Source: Archangium lansingense (GTDB lineage Bacteria > Myxococcota > Myxococcia > Myxococcales > Myxococcaceae). Taken from it: a stretch of DNA of 64,000 nt. Of the stretch, positions 61,334-64,000 are shown in pieces. The stretch is taken from the NCBI RefSeq assembly GCF_026626635.1, contig NZ_JAPNKA010000001.1:8742001-8806000 (forward strand), given 5' to 3'. Position 1 is the first letter of the stretch; every line of letters starts with the position of its first letter. The position numbers were made by a program, and so were the translations under genes. The notes below the pieces were generated by a model, which worked only from the letters and a program-made list of their open reading frames with translations, made no database searches and was not told the DNA's origin.

Positions 61334-62188
61334 TCAGAGATGCGCGGAGATCCAGTTGGAGATATCGCCCTGGACCTCCTCCTTACCGAGCTCGTTGAGC
61401 GGCTCGTGACGCATCCCCGGATAGACCTTGTACACCTTGTCCTTCGAGCCCACTGCCTCGAAAAAGGCCCGACCGGTCTCCACGCTCGCCACACCGTCCG
61501 CCGCTCCGCTGAGCAGGAACAGCGGTACCTTCAGCTCTGAAGCGAGCGACATCACCCGAGTCTGGGCCTCGGTGGACTGAATGAACCAGCGCGGCGTCAC
61601 GGTGTGATTGTAGAGGGGATCCTGACGTACCGCCTGCTGCACCGCCTCGTCGCGGCTCAGGTCCTCGGGCTTGAGCTCGGTCTTGATGGGCATCCACGGG
61701 AGGACCCTGCCCACCGCCCGGGCGGCCACAAGCTTCAGCGCCGGCGGAGTGATGGCGAGCTTGAAATATGGTGCTGACAGCACCATGCCGCTCACGCCCT
61801 GAAGTCCGCCGCGCCCCAGCAGGTGCACTGCCATCAGCGCACCGTGGCTGTGAGCGATGACGAAGACCTTGCGACCGCCGGCCGCGCTCCGCACCCGCTC
61901 CCAGAAGCCCTCCAGGTCGTCCAGGAAGTCCGGCCAGGAGTTACAGAAGCCGCGGCGCCCGTCGGCGCGACCATGGCCCCGGTAGTCGAAGCCGTGCACG
62001 GCGAAGCCCTGGGCCGTGAGGGCATCGAACGTCGTGCGGTAGCGACCAATGTGGTCGCCATAGCCGTGCACCACCGCCACATGCGCGCGGGGTTGATCCG
62101 GCTGCTCGGACATCCAGTACAGCCGGAGCCCGTCCTTCCCAGTGAAGAAGCCCTCGTCGAAGCGCGCCATAGGAGCTGAAGGGGACAT
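61334..62188 (-). CDS. Alpha/beta hydrolase (monoacylglycerol lipase/lysophospholipase-like)
   Basis: A 284-residue hydrolase_4-type protein: VAVVHGYGDHIGRYRTTF, GFDYRGHGRADGRRGF, catalytic S114 in IAHSHGALMA (nucleophile elbow), the acid in LLSGAADGVASVETG and His in YPGMRHEPLNELG. This is the fold and the wording of bacterial monoacylglycerol lipases. No signal peptide. Start ATG at 62188 shares a base with the TAA of the TPR gene. Substrate inferred from family only. Confidence 0.9.
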   Translation of the reverse strand: MSPSAPMARFDEGFFTGKDGLRLYWMSEQPDQPRAHVAVVHGYGDHIGRYRTTFDALTAQGFAVHGFDYRGHGRADGRRGFCNSWPDFLDDLEGFWERVRSAAGGRKVFVIAHSHGALMAVHLLGRGGLQGVSGMVLSAPYFKLAITPPALKLVAARAVGRVLPWMPIKTELKPEDLSRDEAVQQAVRQDPLYNHTVTPRWFIQSTEAQTRVMSLASELKVPLFLLSGAADGVASVETGRAFFEAVGSKDKVYKVYPGMRHEPLNELGKEEVQGDISNWISAHL

Positions 62189-64000
62189 TAGCGATCCGCG
62201 GCACCCGTGGATAGCAACTTCAGCTTCCGCTCGATGAGCGCCCGTTGATCCGGCGGATCCGCGGCCTCCGGATTGAGGGCCAGCAGCTCGAGCGCGCGCC
62301 GCCAGGCCCCCGCGGCGTCACCGGGCCTCGACACGCGATGGTAGGCATCGCCCAGGTGCTCGAGGATGACGGGCTCCTCGGGCTCCAGCTCCGCCGCCCG
62401 CTCCAGCGACTGGAGCGCACGCGGGTAGTCCCCCCGCTGGTAGTGGATCCACCCCAGCGAGTCGAGGAAGGAGCCGGTGTCCGGACGCAGCTGCAACGCG
62501 CGCCGCACCAGCCGCTCCGCCTCGACGAAGTCCCGGCCGCGCTGGGCCAGCAGGTAACCAATGAAGTTCATGGCCGCGGCGTTCTCTGGCTCCAACTCGA
62601 GCACGCTGCGCATCCAGGTGAGGGCCCCGTTCTCGTCCCCCTGCCCCAGCAGCACGTTGGCGAGCAGGTAACGCAGGGCCGGCTCACGAGGCTCCCGCGC
62701 GATCGCGTCCCGCAGCAGGGCAATGGCCTCGGCGGAGCGCTTCTGGCGCTGCAAGGTGGAGGCAAGCGCCTCGTGGAGATCCGCGGAGGGCTTACGCGCG
62801 ATGGCCTCCTTCAACGTGGCCACGGCGTCCTCGGGGGCACCTGCGCGCTCCTGGGCCCGGGCCTGATGCACCCACAGCTCCGCGTCGTCGGGACGCTCGG
62901 CGAGGGCCTCGCGCAGCAGGGCGAGCGCGGCCTCATGCTGTCCCGCCTGGGAGAGGCAGACAGCGCGGCGGGCGCGCGCTTCGGGAAACACCTCGGAGGT
63001 GAGGGGGACCTCGGCGTAGGCGGTAGCGGCCGCGTCGAAGTGGCGCAGCCGCTCGTGCACCAGGCCCGCGTAGTAGGAGACGCGAGGCGATGCACCCCGG
63101 CCCTTGCGTGCGGTGTCCAGCACCTCCACCGTGGAGGCGGTGTCGCGCGCGGACAGGAAGGCCAGCGCCACCCGCACGGTGAGCTCCGGGTCTCCGGAGA
63201 TCGACAGCAGCCGGTCGAAGTACGCCCGCGCCCGCACCGACGAGCCGAGCCGCAGCGCAAGCCTGCCGGCACTCAACAGCACCGCCTGGTTATCGGGATC
63301 CCTCTCCAGGGTCCGGGCCAGGGCCTCCTCGGCCTCTGAAAGCTGCCCGGCCTTCTCGCGAATCTGCGCGAGCACCGTCAGCGACTCCACGTCACCGGGG
63401 TCTCGCTCGATGGCCCGCGACAGCAGCAGCCCGGCCCGCGAGGAATCACCCCGCTCGGCCAGCGCCAGCCCCAGCCGCCGGTAGCCGGAGGCCTCGCCGG
63501 GCAGCGCCGCCGCCAGCTCCTCCACTACCTTCACTGCCTGCTCGTTCGAGCGGCCATCCAGGTGCAGTTGCGCCAGGACGAGGTAGGCCTCCGGCTCGCG
63601 AGGCCTGAGCTGGATGGCGCGGCGCAGGTGCATCCGGGCACGCGCGGGCTTGCCAGCCTCCATCAGCACGCGCCCCAACATCAGCCGACCGGCGTAATAC
63701 GAGGGGTGGCTCTTCACCACGCGCCGCAGCTCGCGCTCGGCCTTCGTCAGGTCTCCCAGGCGCGCGTACTCCTCGCCCAGCCGCGTGAGCAGGTGCGGGT
63801 TATTCTCGTCGGTGGCCAGCGCCAGGCGCAGCGAGTCCACCGCGTCTCGGTGGTTGCCCTGGAGACTCAGCAACTTCGCCCGGAGGTAGTTCGCGTAGCT
63901 GGCGGGCGAGGCCATGCCATCGTCGCCGGCCGCCGCGGAGATGGCCTCGCGCATGGCCTGCGTGTCCACCGCGGGCCGCCGCGAGGCGGGCGCCGCGAGT
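62188..64000 (-). CDS. Tetratricopeptide repeat protein, N-terminus beyond window
   Basis: About 600 visible residues of near-continuous TPR units (roughly 15), e.g. SYANYLRAKLLSLQGNHRDAVDSLRLAL, HLLTRLGEEYARLGDLTKAERELRRV, ending with YPRALQSLERAAELEPEEPVILEHLGDAYHRVSRPG. The frame stays open to the window edge, so the true start, probably with a lipobox or signal peptide, is not seen; GTG at 63969 is an internal candidate. Large TPR lipoproteins of this type are common in myxobacteria, often linked to envelope assembly or gliding. First visible gene of the bac/pad transcription unit. Confidence 0.85.
   Translation of the reverse strand, partial: LAAPASRRPAVDTQAMREAISAAAGDDGMASPASYANYLRAKLLSLQGNHRDAVDSLRLALATDENNPHLLTRLGEEYARLGDLTKAERELRRVVKSHPSYYAGRLMLGRVLMEAGKPARARMHLRRAIQLRPREPEAYLVLAQLHLDGRSNEQAVKVVEELAAALPGEASGYRRLGLALAERGDSSRAGLLLSRAIERDPGDVESLTVLAQIREKAGQLSEAEEALARTLERDPDNQAVLLSAGRLALRLGSSVRARAYFDRLLSISGDPELTVRVALAFLSARDTASTVEVLDTARKGRGASPRVSYYAGLVHERLRHFDAAATAYAEVPLTSEVFPEARARRAVCLSQAGQHEAALALLREALAERPDDAELWVHQARAQERAGAPEDAVATLKEAIARKPSADLHEALASTLQRQKRSAEAIALLRDAIAREPREPALRYLLANVLLGQGDENGALTWMRSVLELEPENAAAMNFIGYLLAQRGRDFVEAERLVRRALQLRPDTGSFLDSLGWIHYQRGDYPRALQSLERAAELEPEEPVILEHLGDAYHRVSRPGDAAGAWRRALELLALNPEAADPPDQRALIERKLKLLSTGAADR

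Overview
The window is high-GC DNA that looks like a chromosome segment from a Cystobacterineae myxobacterium (Archangium/Cystobacter/Myxococcus relatives). The evidence is a Myxococcales-restricted DUF2378 (TIGR02265-type) protein, a three-bactofilin/ParB-like cluster in the order of M. xanthus bacN-bacO-bacP-padC, a SitA-like lipoprotein toxin, an NtrC-type regulator with a histidine kinase, and several intergenic copies of one GC-rich palindromic repeat. The genus is an inference; there is no rRNA gene.

Layout. 1-10.0 kb: DEAD/DEAH helicase (cut by the window start), DUF2378 protein, tgt plus an MnmD-like methyltransferase, two membrane/coiled-coil proteins, a small lipoprotein with a di-iron ferritin-like protein, and a sigma-54 activator/histidine kinase pair. 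10.0-21.6 kb: an accessory island bracketed by two diverged direct repeats of about 240-280 bp. Each repeat holds a GG-N10-GC sigma-54 promoter. The island carries a Tat-exported erythromycin-esterase-like enzyme, two complete IS66 elements (each with a perfect 8-bp target duplication), remnants of IS3-, IS701/IS4- and IS110-like transposases, fragments of FGE-type and CoA-transferase genes, and an ECF sigma/anti-sigma unit of lower GC. 21.6-27.1 kb: a five-gene operon of two FtsX/MacB-type permeases, a LolA-like protein, an outer-membrane barrel and an ABC ATPase, probably driven by the sigma-54 promoter and the NtrC protein on the far side of the island.

27.1-36.0 kb: luciferase-like oxidoreductase, ion channel with a zinc ribbon, PhoD-like phosphatase, a small double-glycine peptide, a SitA-like toxin with its candidate immunity gene, ABC-F protein YbiT, and a YihY/BrkB membrane protein. 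36.0-52.2 kb: a surface-polysaccharide (O-antigen type) locus with dTDP-L-rhamnose synthesis (rfbB, D, A, C), UDP-GlcNAc 2-epimerase, five glycosyltransferase genes including a 912-residue two-domain fusion, an FAD oxidoreductase, and the ABC exporter Wzm/Wzt.

52.3-64 kb: two tandem tRNA-Gly(GCC) genes with a terminator, pgsA, a TPR/AIM24-like protein overlapping a lytic transglycosylase, nadB, a LOG-family protein, and a compact minus-strand unit of TPR protein, alpha/beta hydrolase, bacN, bacO, bacP, padC-like, pyrE and a lipoprotein. Most genes are tightly packed, often with 1-4 base start/stop overlaps, except in the island.
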